Notes: generated from the sequence alone by a model not told the origin. A DNA stretch of 35,550 nucleotides from Saccoglossus kowalevskii (GCF_000003605.2 NW_003138008.1:1-35550); one strand, 5' to 3'; shown: positions 1 to 10,009, counted from the first letter of the stretch. Numbers and translations: made by a program.

Positions 1-26
1 GCAGCAATGGCTACAACACTTACACT
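1..26 (+). repeat. A unit, prototype (26 bp)
   Basis: Begins GCAGCAATGGCTAC and ends CACTTACACT. It is the most abundant unit and the only type that forms homotypic runs (up to eight or more in a row). It has no stop codon in any of the three forward frames, while the reverse strand carries TAA and TAG. Its length is 2 modulo 3, so three units (78 bp) are needed to return to frame. It contains no CpG. Confidence 0.95.
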
Positions 27-78
27 GCAGCAATGGCTACAACACTTACACTGCAGCAATGGCTACAACACTTACACT

Positions 79-286
79 GCAGCAATGGCTACAGCACTTA
101 CACTGCAGCAATGGCTACAGCACTTACACTGCAGCAATTGCTACAACACTTACACTGCAGCAATGGCTACAGCACTTACACTGCAGCAATGGCTACAGCA
201 CTTACACTGCAGCAATGGCTACAGCACTTACACTGCAGCAATGGCTACAGCACTTACACTGCAGCAATGGCTACAGCACTTACACT
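79..286 (+). repeat. CAG-subtype A tract with one ATT unit
   Basis: Eight A units in a row in which seven read CTACAGCAC instead of CTACAACAC. The third (131-156) instead carries AATTGCTAC. The order two CAG units, one ATT unit, five CAG units, two plain A units, then B-prime recurs upstream of most D modules. Here the upstream part of the block lies outside the window. Confidence 0.9.
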
Positions 287-338
287 GCAGCAATGGCTAC
301 AACACTTACACTGCAGCAATGGCTACAACACTTACACT

Positions 339-396
339 GCAGTGAACTTTGCAATGGTATTGCACAGTCTGCAGCAATGACTACAACACTTACACT
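339..396 (+). repeat. B-prime / A-prime pair
   Basis: B-prime (339-370) is a 32-bp B unit with GTATTGCACAG in place of GTATTACACAG. It is followed by A-prime (371-396), an A unit reading AATGACTAC in place of AATGGCTAC. I find about 21 B-prime units in the window, each followed by A-prime, so the two substitutions travel as a 58-bp pair. Confidence 0.85.
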
Positions 397-422
397 GCAG
401 CAATGGCTACAACACTTACACT

Positions 423-454
423 GCAGTGAACTTTGCAATGGTATTACACAGTCT
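423..454 (+). repeat. B unit, prototype (32 bp)
   Basis: Begins GCAGTGAACTTTGCAATGG and ends TATTACACAGTCT. Its second half (GCAATGG..ACA) resembles a diverged A unit, so B may derive from A plus an extra GTGAACTT segment (inference). It always lies between A units. A TGA directly after the leading CAG closes one of the three forward frames. A 30-bp form lacking one CA dinucleotide occurs, for example at 10761-10790. Confidence 0.93.
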
Positions 455-480
455 GCAGCAATGGCTACAACACTTACACA

Positions 481-515
481 GCAGTGAACTTATTGATATT
501 ACATGTACACAGTCT
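481..515 (+). repeat. C unit, GAT subtype, prototype (35 bp)
   Basis: Shares its first 11 bases and its CACAGTCT end with B, but the middle is ATTGATATTACATG. It contains the perfect 8-bp palindrome TACATGTA. It has two TGA triplets, both in the same frame. GC is 12 of 35, lower than A (12 of 26). Confidence 0.93.
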
Positions 516-541
516 GCAGCAATGGCTACCACACTTACACT

Positions 542-585
542 GCAGTGAATTTATTGCTATTATTGCTATTACATGTACACAGTCT
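542..585 (+). repeat. D unit, prototype (44 bp)
   Basis: D is a C unit of the GCT subtype whose ATTGCTATT is tandemly duplicated (+9 bp), with GAAC changed to GAAT at the start. Eleven copies start at 542, 4621, 6327, 12156, 15333, 16901, 18086, 25204, 26579, 30471 and 34910. All share the substitution and the duplication, which argues for one origin followed by spread. Confidence 0.93.
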
Positions 586-854
586 GCAACAATGGCTACA
601 ACACTTACACTGCAGTGAACTTATTGATATTACATGTACACAGTCTGCAGCAATGGCTACAACACTTACACTGCAGCAATGGCTACAACACTTACACTGC
701 AGCAATGGCTACAACACTTACACTGCAGCAATGGCTACAACACTTACACTGCAGCAATGGCTACAACACTTACACTGCAGCAATGGCTACAACACTTACA
801 CTGCAGCAATGGCTACAACACTTACACTGCAGCAATGGCTACAACACTTACACT

Positions 855-1147
855 GCAGTGAACTTATTGATATTACATGTACACAGTCTGCAGCAATGGC
901 TACCACACTTACACTGCAGTGAACTTATTGCTATTACATGTACACAGTCTGCAGCAATGGCTACAACACTTACACTGCAGTGAACTTATTGATATTACAT
1001 GTACACAGTCTGCAGCAATGGCTACAACACTTACACTGCAGCAATGGCTACAACACTTACACTGCAGCAATGGCTACAACACTTACACTGCAGCAATGGC
1101 TACAACACTTACACTGCAGTGAACTTTGCAATGGTATTACACAGTCT
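855..1147 (+). repeat. Alpha module, prototype (293 bp)
   Basis: C(GAT) 855-889, A with CTACCACAC 890-915, C(GCT) 916-950, A 951-976, C(GAT) 977-1011, four A units 1012-1115, B 1116-1147. This exact order recurs 21 times. It is followed by six A units, the fifth (1252-1277) ending ACATT, then a short C. Confidence 0.92.
916..950 (+). repeat. C unit, GCT subtype, prototype (35 bp)
   Basis: Reads TTGCTATT where the GAT subtype reads TTGATATT, which removes the second TGA. It is found only as the third member of C(GAT)-A(ACCACA)-C(GCT). It is the likely progenitor of D. Private variants: 2133-2167 starts GCAGTCAAC (TGA lost), 7534-7568 reads TTGTTATT and ends AGTAT, 22959-22994 has one extra A. 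Confidence 0.9.
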
Positions 1148-2071
1148 GCAGCAATGGCTACAACACTTACACTGCAGCAATGGCTACAACACTTACACTG
1201 CAGCAATGGCTACAACACTTACACTGCAGCAATGGCTACAACACTTACACTGCAGCAATGGCTACAACACTTACATTGCAGCAATGGCTACAACACTTAC
1301 ACTGCAGTGAACTTATTGATATTACATGTACAGTCTGCAGCAATGGCTACAACACTTACACTGCAGCAATGGCTACAACACTTACACTGCAGCAATGGCT
1401 ACAACACTTACACTGCAGTGAACTTTGCAATGGTATTGCACAGTCTGCAGCAATGACTACAACACTTACACTGCAGCAATGGCTACAACACTTACACTGC
1501 AGTGAACTTTGCAATGGTATTACACAGTCTGCAGCAATGGCTACAACACTTACACTGCAGCAATGGCTACAACACTTACACTGCAGCAATGGCTACAACA
1601 CTTACACTGCAGCAATGGCTACAACACTTACACTGCAGCAATGGCTACAACACTTACATTGCAGCAATGGCTACAACACTTACACTGCAGTGAACTTATT
1701 GATATTACATGTACACAGTCTGCAGCAATGGCTACAACACTTACACTGCAGCAATGGCTACAACACTTATACTGCAGCAATGGCTACAACACTTACACTG
1801 CAGTGAACTTTGCAATGGTATTGCACAGTCTGCAGCAATGACTACAACACTTACACTGCAGCAATGGCTACAACACTTACACTGCAGTGAACTTTGCAAT
1901 GGTATTACACAGTCTGCAGCAATGGCTACAACACTTACACTGCAGCAATGGCTACAACACTTACACTGAAGCAATGGCTACAACACTTACACTGCAGCAA
2001 TGGCTACAACACTTACACTGCAGCAATGGCTACAACACTTACACTGCAGCAATGGCTACAACACTTACACT
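1148..2071 (+). repeat. A runs with short C and two B-prime/B blocks
   Basis: A6, short C 1304-1336, A3, B-prime 1415-1446, A-prime, A, B 1499-1530, A6 (ACATT unit 1635-1660), C 1687-1721, A3 (1748-1773 has a private ACTTATACT), B-prime 1800-1831, A-prime, A, B 1884-1915, then A2. A unit opening GAAG (1968-1993) and three further A units follow. Nothing here departs from the satellite. Confidence 0.88.
1304..1336 (+). repeat. Short C unit (33 bp, CA deletion)
   Basis: A GAT-type C unit reading GTACAGTCT instead of GTACACAGTCT. It typically follows an A unit ending ACATT plus one plain A, as here (ACATT unit 1252-1277, A 1278-1303). The same CA loss is found in 30-bp B units. Confidence 0.88.
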
Positions 2072-2364
2072 GCAGTGAACTTATTGATATTACATGTACA
2101 CAGTCTGCAGCAATGGCTACCACACTTACACTGCAGTCAACTTATTGCTATTACATGTACACAGTCTGCAGCAATGGCTACAACACTTACACTGCAGTGA
2201 ACTTATTGATATTACATGTACACAGTCTGCAGCAATGGCTACAACACTTACACTGCAGCAATGGCTACAACACTTACACTGCAGCAATGGCTACAACACT
2301 TACACTGCAGCAATGGCTACAACACTTACACTGCAGTGAACTTTGCAATGGTATTACACAGTCT
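2072..2364 (+). repeat. Alpha module, copy 2
   Basis: Canonical order. The GCT-type C (2133-2167) has a private G to C change giving GCAGTCAAC. A GAAG-type A unit lies 104 bp upstream, at 1968. Confidence 0.9.
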
Positions 2365-2604
2365 GCAGCAATGGCTACAACACTTACACTGCAGTAATGG
2401 CTACAACACTTACACTGCAGCAATGGCTACAACACTTACACAGCAGTGAACTTTGCAATGGTATTACACAGTCTGCAGCAATGGCTACAACACTTACACT
2501 GCAGCAATGGCTACAACACTTACACTGAAGCAATGGCTACAACACTTACACTGCAGCAATGGCTACAACACTTACACTGCAGCAATGGCTACAACACTTA
2601 CACT

Positions 2605-2897
2605 GCAGTGAACTTATTGATATTACATGTACACAGTCTGCAGCAATGGCTACCACACTTACACTGCAGTGAACTTATTGCTATTACATGTACACAGTCT
2701 GCAGCAATGGCTACAACACTTACACTGCAGTGAACTTATTGATATTACATGTACACAGTCTGCAGCAATGGCTACAACACTTACACTGCAGCAATGGCTA
2801 CAACACTTACACTGCAGCAATGGCTACAACACTTACACTGCAGCAATGGCTACAACACTTACACTGCAGTGAACTTTGCAATGGTATTACACAGTCT
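2605..2897 (+). repeat. Alpha module, copy 3
   Basis: Canonical. A GAAG-type A unit (2527-2552) lies 78 bp upstream. It belongs to the block 2528-3460 that repeats 778-1710 at an offset of 1,750 bp. Confidence 0.9.
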
Positions 2898-3547
2898 GCA
2901 GCAATGGCTACAACACTTACACTGCAGCAATGGCTACAACACTTACACTGCAGCAATGGCTACAACACTTACACTGCAGCAATGGCTACAACACTTACAC
3001 TGCAGCAATGGCTACAACACTTACATTGCAGCAATGGCTACAACACTTACACTGCAGTGAACTTATTGATATTACATGTACAGTCTGCAGCAATGGCTAC
3101 AACACTTACACTGCAGCAATGGCTACAACACTTACACTGCAGCAATGGCTACAACACTTACACTGCAGTGAACTTTGCAATGGTATTGCACAGTCTGCAG
3201 CAATGACTACAACACTTACACTGCAGCAATGGCTACAACACTTACACTGCAGTGAACTTTGCAATGGTATTACACAGTCTGCAGCAATGGCTACAACACT
3301 TACACTGCAGCAATGGCTACAACACTTACACTGCAGCAATGGCTACAACACTTACACTGCAGCAATGGCTACAACACTTACACTGCAGCAATGGCTACAA
3401 CACTTACATTGCAGCAATGGCTACAACACTTACACTGCAGTGAACTTATTGATATTACATGTACAGTCTGCAGCAATGGCTACAACACTTACACTGCAGC
3501 AATGGCTACAACACTTACACTGCAGCAATGGCTACAACACTTACACT

Positions 3548-3840
3548 GCAGTGAACTTATTGATATTACATGTACACAGTCTGCAGCAATGGCTACCACA
3601 CTTACACTGCAGTGAACTTATTGCTATTACATGTACACAGTCTGCAGCAATGGCTACAACACTTACACTGCAGTGAACTTATTGATATTACATGTACACA
3701 GTCTGCAGCAATGGCTACAACACTTACACTGCAGCAATGGCTACAACACTTACACTGCAGCAATGGCTACAACACTTACACTGCAGCAATGGCTACAACA
3801 CTTACACTGCAGTGAACTTTGCAATGGTATTACACAGTCT
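3548..3840 (+). repeat. Alpha module, copy 4
   Basis: Canonical. It follows a short C unit and three A units. The B is followed by A, a CGA-type A (3867-3892), A and C(GAT) at 3919. Confidence 0.9.
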
Positions 3841-4533
3841 GCAGCAATGGCTACAACACTTACACTGCAGCAATGGCGACAACACTTACACTGCAGCAAT
3901 GGCTACAACACTTACACTGCAGTGAACTTATTGATATTACATGTACACAGTCTGCAGCAATGGCTACAACACTTACACTGCAGCAATGGCTACAACACTT
4001 ACACTGCAGCAATGGCTACAACACTTACACTGCAGCAATGGCTACAACACTTACACTGCAGTGAACTTTGCAATGGTATTACACAGTCTGCAGCAATGGT
4101 TACAACACTTACACTGCAGTGAACTTTGCAATGGTATTACACAGTCTGCAGCAATGGCTACAACACTTACACTGCAGCAATGGCTACAACACTTACACTG
4201 CAGTGAACTTTGCAATGGTATTACAGTCTGTAGCAATGGCTACAACACTTACACTGCAGTGAACTTTGCAATGGTATTACACAGTCTGCAGCAATGCCTA
4301 CAACACTTACACTGCAGCAATGGCTACAACACTTACACTGCAGCAATGGCTACAACACTTACACTGCAGTGAACTTTGCAATGGTATTGCACAGTCTGCA
4401 GCAATGACTACAACACTTACACTGCAGCAATGGCTACAACACTTACACTGCAGTGAACTTTGCAATGGTATTACACAGTCTGCAGCAATGGCTACAACAC
4501 TTACACTGCAGTAATGGCTACAACACTTACACT

Positions 4534-4725
4534 GCAGCAATGGCTACAACACTTACACAGCAGTGAACTTATTGATATTACATGTACACAGTCTGCAGCA
4601 ATGGCTACCACACTTACACTGCAGTGAATTTATTGCTATTATTGCTATTACATGTACACAGTCTGCAACAATGGCTACAACACTTACACTGCAGTGAACT
4701 TATTGATATTACATGTACACAGTCT
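4534..4725 (+). repeat. D module, copy 2
   Basis: Same unit order as copy 1, D at 4621-4664. Eight A units follow (4726-4933), then B rather than an alpha module. This is the only D copy without an ATT-type A unit in the 463 bp before it. Confidence 0.9.
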
Positions 4726-4933
4726 GCAGCAATGGCTACAACACTTACACTGCAGCAATGGCTACAACACTTACACTGCAGCAATGGCTACAACACTTAC
4801 ACTGCAGCAATGGCTACAACACTTACACTGCAGCAATGGCTACAACACTTACACTGCAGCAATGGCTACAACACTTACACTGCAGCAATGGCTACAACAC
4901 TTACACTGCAGCAATGGCTACAACACTTACACT

Positions 4934-5663
4934 GCAGTGAACTTTGCAATGGTATTACACAGTCTGCAGCAATGGCTACAACACTTACACTGCAGCAATG
5001 GCTACAACACTTACACTGCAGTGAACTTTGCAATGGTATTACACAGTCTACAGCAATGACTACAACACTTACACTGCAGTGAACTTTGCAATGGTATTAC
5101 AGTCTGCAGCAATGCCTACAACACTTACACTGCAGTGAACTTTGCAATGGTATTACACAGTCTGTAGCAATGGCTACAACACTTACACTGCAGTGAACTT
5201 TGCAATGGTATTACACAGTCTGCAGCAATGGCTACAACACTTACACTGCAGCAATGGCTACAACACTACACTGCAGTGAACTTTGCAATGGTATACAGTC
5301 TGTAGCAATGGCTACAACACTTACACTGCAGTGAACTTTGCAATGGTATTACACAGTCTGCAGCAATGCCTACAACACTTACACTGCAGCAATGGCTACA
5401 ACACTTACACTGCAGCAATGGCTACAACACTTACACTGCAGTGAACTTTGCAATGGTATTACACAGTCTGCAGCAATGGTTACAACACTTACACTGCAGT
5501 GAACTTTGCAATGGTATTACACAGTCTGCAGCAATGGCTACAACACTTACACTGCAGCAATGGCTACAACACTTACACTGCAGTGAACTTTGCAATGGTA
5601 TTACACAGTCTGCAGCAATGACTGCAACACTTACACTGCAGCAATGGCTACAACACTTACACT
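4934..5663 (+). repeat. B-rich stretch
   Basis: B units alternate with one to three A units, giving frequent 58-bp B-A periods. Non-canonical lengths sit here: a 25-bp A (5248-5272, one T lost) directly before a 29-bp B (5273-5301, GTATACAG), which is followed by a GTAGCAATGG-type A. Several A units carry AATGCCTAC, AATGGTTAC or AATGACTGC. Confidence 0.85.
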
Positions 5664-5889
5664 GCAGTGAACTTTGCAATGGTATAACACAGTCTGCAGC
5701 AATGGCTACAGCACTTACACTGCAGTGAACTTTGCAATGGTATTACACAGTCTGCAGCAATGGCTACAACACTTACACTGCAGTGAACTTTGCAATGGTA
5801 TTACACAGTCTGCAGCAATGGCTACAGCACTTACACTGCAGCAATGGCTACAGCACTTAATCTGCAGCAATTGCTACAACACTTACACT
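5664..5889 (+). repeat. TAA/ATT block, copy 2
   Basis: B with GTATAACAC (5664-5695), then A(CAG), B, A, B, two CAG-type A units, then the ATT unit (5864-5889) exactly 200 bp after the start. The A unit just before ATT (5838-5863) ends CTTAATCT, a change shared only with 17597-17622. Confidence 0.9.
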
Positions 5890-6239
5890 GCAGCAATGGC
5901 TACAGCACTTACACTGCAGCAATGGCTACAGCACTTACACTGCAGCAATGGCTACAGCACTTACACTGCAGCAATGGCTACAGCACTTACACTGCAGCAA
6001 TGGCTACAGCACTTACACTGCAGCAATGGCTACAACACTTACACTGCAGCAATGGCTACAACACTTACACTGCAGTGAACTTTGCAATGGTATTGCACAG
6101 TCTGCAGCAATGACTACAACACTTACACTGCAGCAATGGCTACAACACTTACACTGCAGTGAACTTTGCAATGGTATTACACAGTCTGCAGCAATGGCTA
6201 CAACACTTACACTGCAGTAATGGCTACAACACTTACACT

Positions 6240-6431
6240 GCAGCAATGGCTACAACACTTACACAGCAGTGAACTTATTGATATTACATGTACACAGTCT
6301 GCAGCAATGGCTACCACACTTACACTGCAGTGAATTTATTGCTATTATTGCTATTACATGTACACAGTCTGCAACAATGGCTACAACACTTACACTGCAG
6401 TGAACTTATTGATATTACATGTACACAGTCT
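6240..6431 (+). repeat. D module, copy 3
   Basis: D at 6327-6370, 463 bp after the ATT unit at 5864. It is followed by seven A units instead of eight, then the alpha module at 6614. Confidence 0.9.
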
Positions 6432-6613
6432 GCAGCAATGGCTACAACACTTACACTGCAGCAATGGCTACAACACTTACACTGCAGCAATGGCTACAAC
6501 ACTTACACTGCAGCAATGGCTACAACACTTACACTGCAGCAATGGCTACAACACTTACACTGCAGCAATGGCTACAACACTTACACTGCAGCAATGGCTA
6601 CAACACTTACACT

Positions 6614-6906
6614 GCAGTGAACTTATTGATATTACATGTACACAGTCTGCAGCAATGGCTACCACACTTACACTGCAGTGAACTTATTGCTATTACATGT
6701 ACACAGTCTGCAGCAATGGCTACAACACTTACACTGCAGTGAACTTATTGATATTACATGTACACAGTCTGCAGCAATGGCTACAACACTTACACTGCAG
6801 CAATGGCTACAACACTTACACTGCAGCAATGGCTACAACACTTACACTGCAGCAATGGCTACAACACTTACACTGCAGTGAACTTTGCAATGGTATTACA
6901 CAGTCT
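6614..6906 (+). repeat. Alpha module, copy 5
   Basis: Canonical, preceded by D module plus A7. It starts a segment whose landmarks through about 7422 match 31504-32312 at an offset of 24,890. Confidence 0.9.
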
Positions 6907-7472
6907 GCAGCAATGGCTACAACACTTACACTGCAGCAATGGCTACAACACTTACACTGCAGCAATGGCTACAACACTTACACTGCAGCAATGGCTACAA
7001 CACTTACACTGCAGCAATGGCTACAACACTTACATTGCAGCAATGGCTACAACACTTACACTGCAGTGAACTTATTGATATTACATGTACAGTCTGCAGC
7101 AATGGCTACAACACTTACACTGCAGCAATGGCTACAACACTTACACTGCAGCAATGGCTACAACACTTACACTGCAGTGAACTTTGCAATGGTATTGCAC
7201 AGTCTGCAGCAATGACTACAACACTTACACTGCAGCAATGGCTACAACACTTACACTGCAGTGAACTTTGCAATGGTATTACACAGTCTGCAGCAATGGC
7301 TACAACACTTACACTGCAGCAATGGCTACAACACTTACACTGAAGCAATGGCTACAACACTTACACTGCAGCAATGGCTACAACACTTACACTGCAGCAA
7401 TGGCTACAACACTTACACTGCAGCAAATGGCTACAACACTTACACTGCAGCAATGGCTACAACACTTACACT

Positions 7473-7626
7473 GCAGTGAACTTATTGATATTACATGTAC
7501 ACAGTCTGCAGCAATGGCTACCACACTTACACTGCAGTGAACTTATTGTTATTACATGTACACAGTATGCAGCAATGGCTACAACACTTACACTGCAGTG
7601 AACTTTGCAATGGTATTACACAGTCT
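7473..7626 (+). repeat. Alpha module, truncated (C-A-C-A-B)
   Basis: After C(GAT), A(ACCACA), C and one A, a B unit (7595-7626) follows directly; the third C and the four-A run are missing. The middle C (7534-7568) is private (TTGTTATT, ending AGTAT). A 27-bp A with GCAAATGG lies just upstream (7420-7446). Confidence 0.87.
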
Positions 7627-8113
7627 GCAGCAATGGCTACAACACTTACACTGCAGCAATGGCTACAACACTTACACTGCAGCAATGGCTACAACACTTA
7701 CACTGCAGCAATGGCTACAACACTTACACTGCAGCAATGGCTACAACACTTACATTGCAGCAATGGCTACAACACTTACACTGCAGTGAACTTATTGATA
7801 TTACATGTACAGTCTGCAGCAATGGCTACAACACTTACACTGCAGCAATGGCTACAACACTTACACTGCAGCAATGGCTACAACACTTACACTGCAGTGA
7901 ACTTTGCAATGGTATTGCACAGTCTGCAGCAATGACTACAACACTTACACTGCAGCAATGGCTACAACACTTACACTGCAGTGAACTTTGCAATGGTATT
8001 ACACAGTCTGCAGCAATGGCTACAACACTTACACTGCAGCAATGGCTACAACACTTACACTGAAGCAATGGCTACAACACTTACACTGCAGCAATGGCTA
8101 CAACACTTACACT

Positions 8114-8406
8114 GCAGTGAACTTATTGATATTACATGTACACAGTCTGCAGCAATGGCTACCACACTTACACTGCAGTGAACTTATTGCTATTACATGT
8201 ACACAGTCTGCAGCAATGGCTACAACACTTACACTGCAGTGAACTTATTGATATTACATGTACACAGTCTGCAGCAATGGCTACAACACTTACACTGCAG
8301 CAATGGCTACAACACTTACACTGCAGCAATGGCTACAACACTTACACTGCAGCAATGGCTACAACACTTACACTGCAGTGAACTTTGCAATGGTATTACA
8401 CAGTCT
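8114..8406 (+). repeat. Alpha module, copy 6
   Basis: Canonical. A GAAG unit lies 52 bp upstream (8062). A CGA-type A lies at +319 (8433-8458), followed by a 27-bp A (8459-8485) and C(GAT) at 8486. Confidence 0.9.
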
Positions 8407-8728
8407 GCAGCAATGGCTACAACACTTACACTGCAGCAATGGCGACAACACTTACACTGCAGCAAATGGCTACAACACTTACACTGCAGTGAACTTATTG
8501 ATATTACATGTACACAGTCTGCAGCAATGGCTACAACACTTACACTGCAGCAATGGCTACAACACTTACACTGCAGCAATGGCTACAACACTTACACTGC
8601 AGCAATGGCTACAACACTTACACTGCAACAATGGCTACAACACTTACACTGCAGCAATGGCTACAACACTTACACTGCAGCAATGGCTACAACACTTACA
8701 CTGCAGCAATGGCTACAACACTTACACT

Positions 8729-8882
8729 GCAGTGAACTTATTGATATTACATGTACACAGTCTGCAGCAATGGCTACCACACTTACACTGCAGTGAACTT
8801 ATTGCTATTACATGTACACAGTCTGCAGCAATGGCTACAACACTTACACTGCAGTGAACTTTGCAATGGTATTACACAGTCT
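8729..8882 (+). repeat. Alpha module, truncated (C-A-C-A-B)
   Basis: Same truncation as at 7473 and 14503: B at 8851-8882 replaces the third C. The A run upstream holds a GCAACAATGG unit (8625-8650). The same landmark pair recurs at 14399 and 14503, offset 5,774, so that segment was copied as a block. Confidence 0.87.
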
Positions 8883-9421
8883 GCAGCAATGGCTACAACA
8901 CTTACACTGCAGCAATGGCTACAACACTTACACTGCAGCAATGGCTACAACACTTACACTGCAGCAATGGCTACAACACTTACACTGCAGCAATGGCTAC
9001 AACACTTACATTGCAGCAATGGCTACAACACTTACACTGCAGTGAACTTATTGATATTACATGTACAGTCTGCAGCAATGGCTACAACACTTACACTGCA
9101 GCAATGGCTACAACACTTACACTGCAGCAATGGCTACAATACTTACACTGCAGTGAACTTTGCAATGGTATTGCACAGTCTGCAGCAATGACTACAACAC
9201 TTACACTGCAGCAATGGCTACAACACTTACACTGCAGTGAACTTTGCAATGGTATTACACAGTCTGCAGCAATGGCTACAACACTTACACTGCAGCAATG
9301 GCTACAACACTTACACTGCAGCAATGGCTACAACACTTACACTGAAGCAATGGCTACAACACTTACACTGCAGCAATGGCTACAACACTTACACTGCAGC
9401 AATGGCTACAACACTTACACT

Positions 9422-9714
9422 GCAGTGAACTTATTGATATTACATGTACACAGTCTGCAGCAATGGCTACCACACTTACACTGCAGTGAACTTATTGCTA
9501 TTACATGTACACAGTCTGCAGCAATGGCTACAACACTTACACTGCAGTGAACTTATTGATATTACATGTACACAGTCTGCAGCAATGGCTACAACACTTA
9601 CACTGCAGCAATGGCTACAACACTTACACTGCAGCAATGGCTACAACACTTACACTGCAGCAATGGCTACAACACTTACACTGCAGTGAACTTTGCAATG
9701 GTATTACACAGTCT
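9422..9714 (+). repeat. Alpha module, copy 7
   Basis: Canonical. GAAG unit 78 bp upstream (9344). CGA-type A at +319 (9741-9766), then A and C(GAT) at 9793. Confidence 0.9.
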
Positions 9715-10009
9715 GCAGCAATGGCTACAACACTTACACTGCAGCAATGGCGACAACACTTACACTGCAGCAATGGCTACAACACTTACACTGCAGTGAA
9801 CTTATTGATATTACATGTACACAGTCTGCAGCAATGGCTACAACACTTACACTGCAGCAATGGCTACAACACTTACACTGCAGCAATGGCTACAACACTT
9901 ACACTGCAGCAATGGCTACAACACTTACACTGCAGCAATGGCTACAACACTTACACTGCAGCAATGGCTACAACACTTACACTGCAGCAATGGCTACAAC
10001 ACTTACACT

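Larger units (their letters stand above)
455..646 (+). repeat. D module, copy 1 (A-C-A-D-A-C)
   Basis: Order: A ending ACACA so that the next boundary reads CAGCAG (455-480), C(GAT) 481-515, A with CTACCACAC (516-541), D 542-585, A starting GCAACAATGG (586-611), C(GAT) 612-646. Every one of the 11 D copies has this frame. Here it is followed by eight A units (647-854) and an alpha module at 855. The ATT unit at 131 lies 411 bp before D. Confidence 0.92.

Noticed and set aside
1-338. CRISPR-like array of regularly spaced repeats
   Set aside because: There are no unique spacers; the units are contiguous copies of each other, and no cas-like gene exists in the window.
542-585. AT-rich TATTACATGTA segment as a promoter or regulatory box
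   Set aside because: It is part of a unit present in well over a hundred places with no associated gene; a regulatory role cannot be supported from sequence alone.
481-646. Transposon insertion explaining the C and D units
   Set aside because: There are no terminal inverted repeats, target-site duplications or coding remnants. C and D share both ends with B and fit the unit phase.
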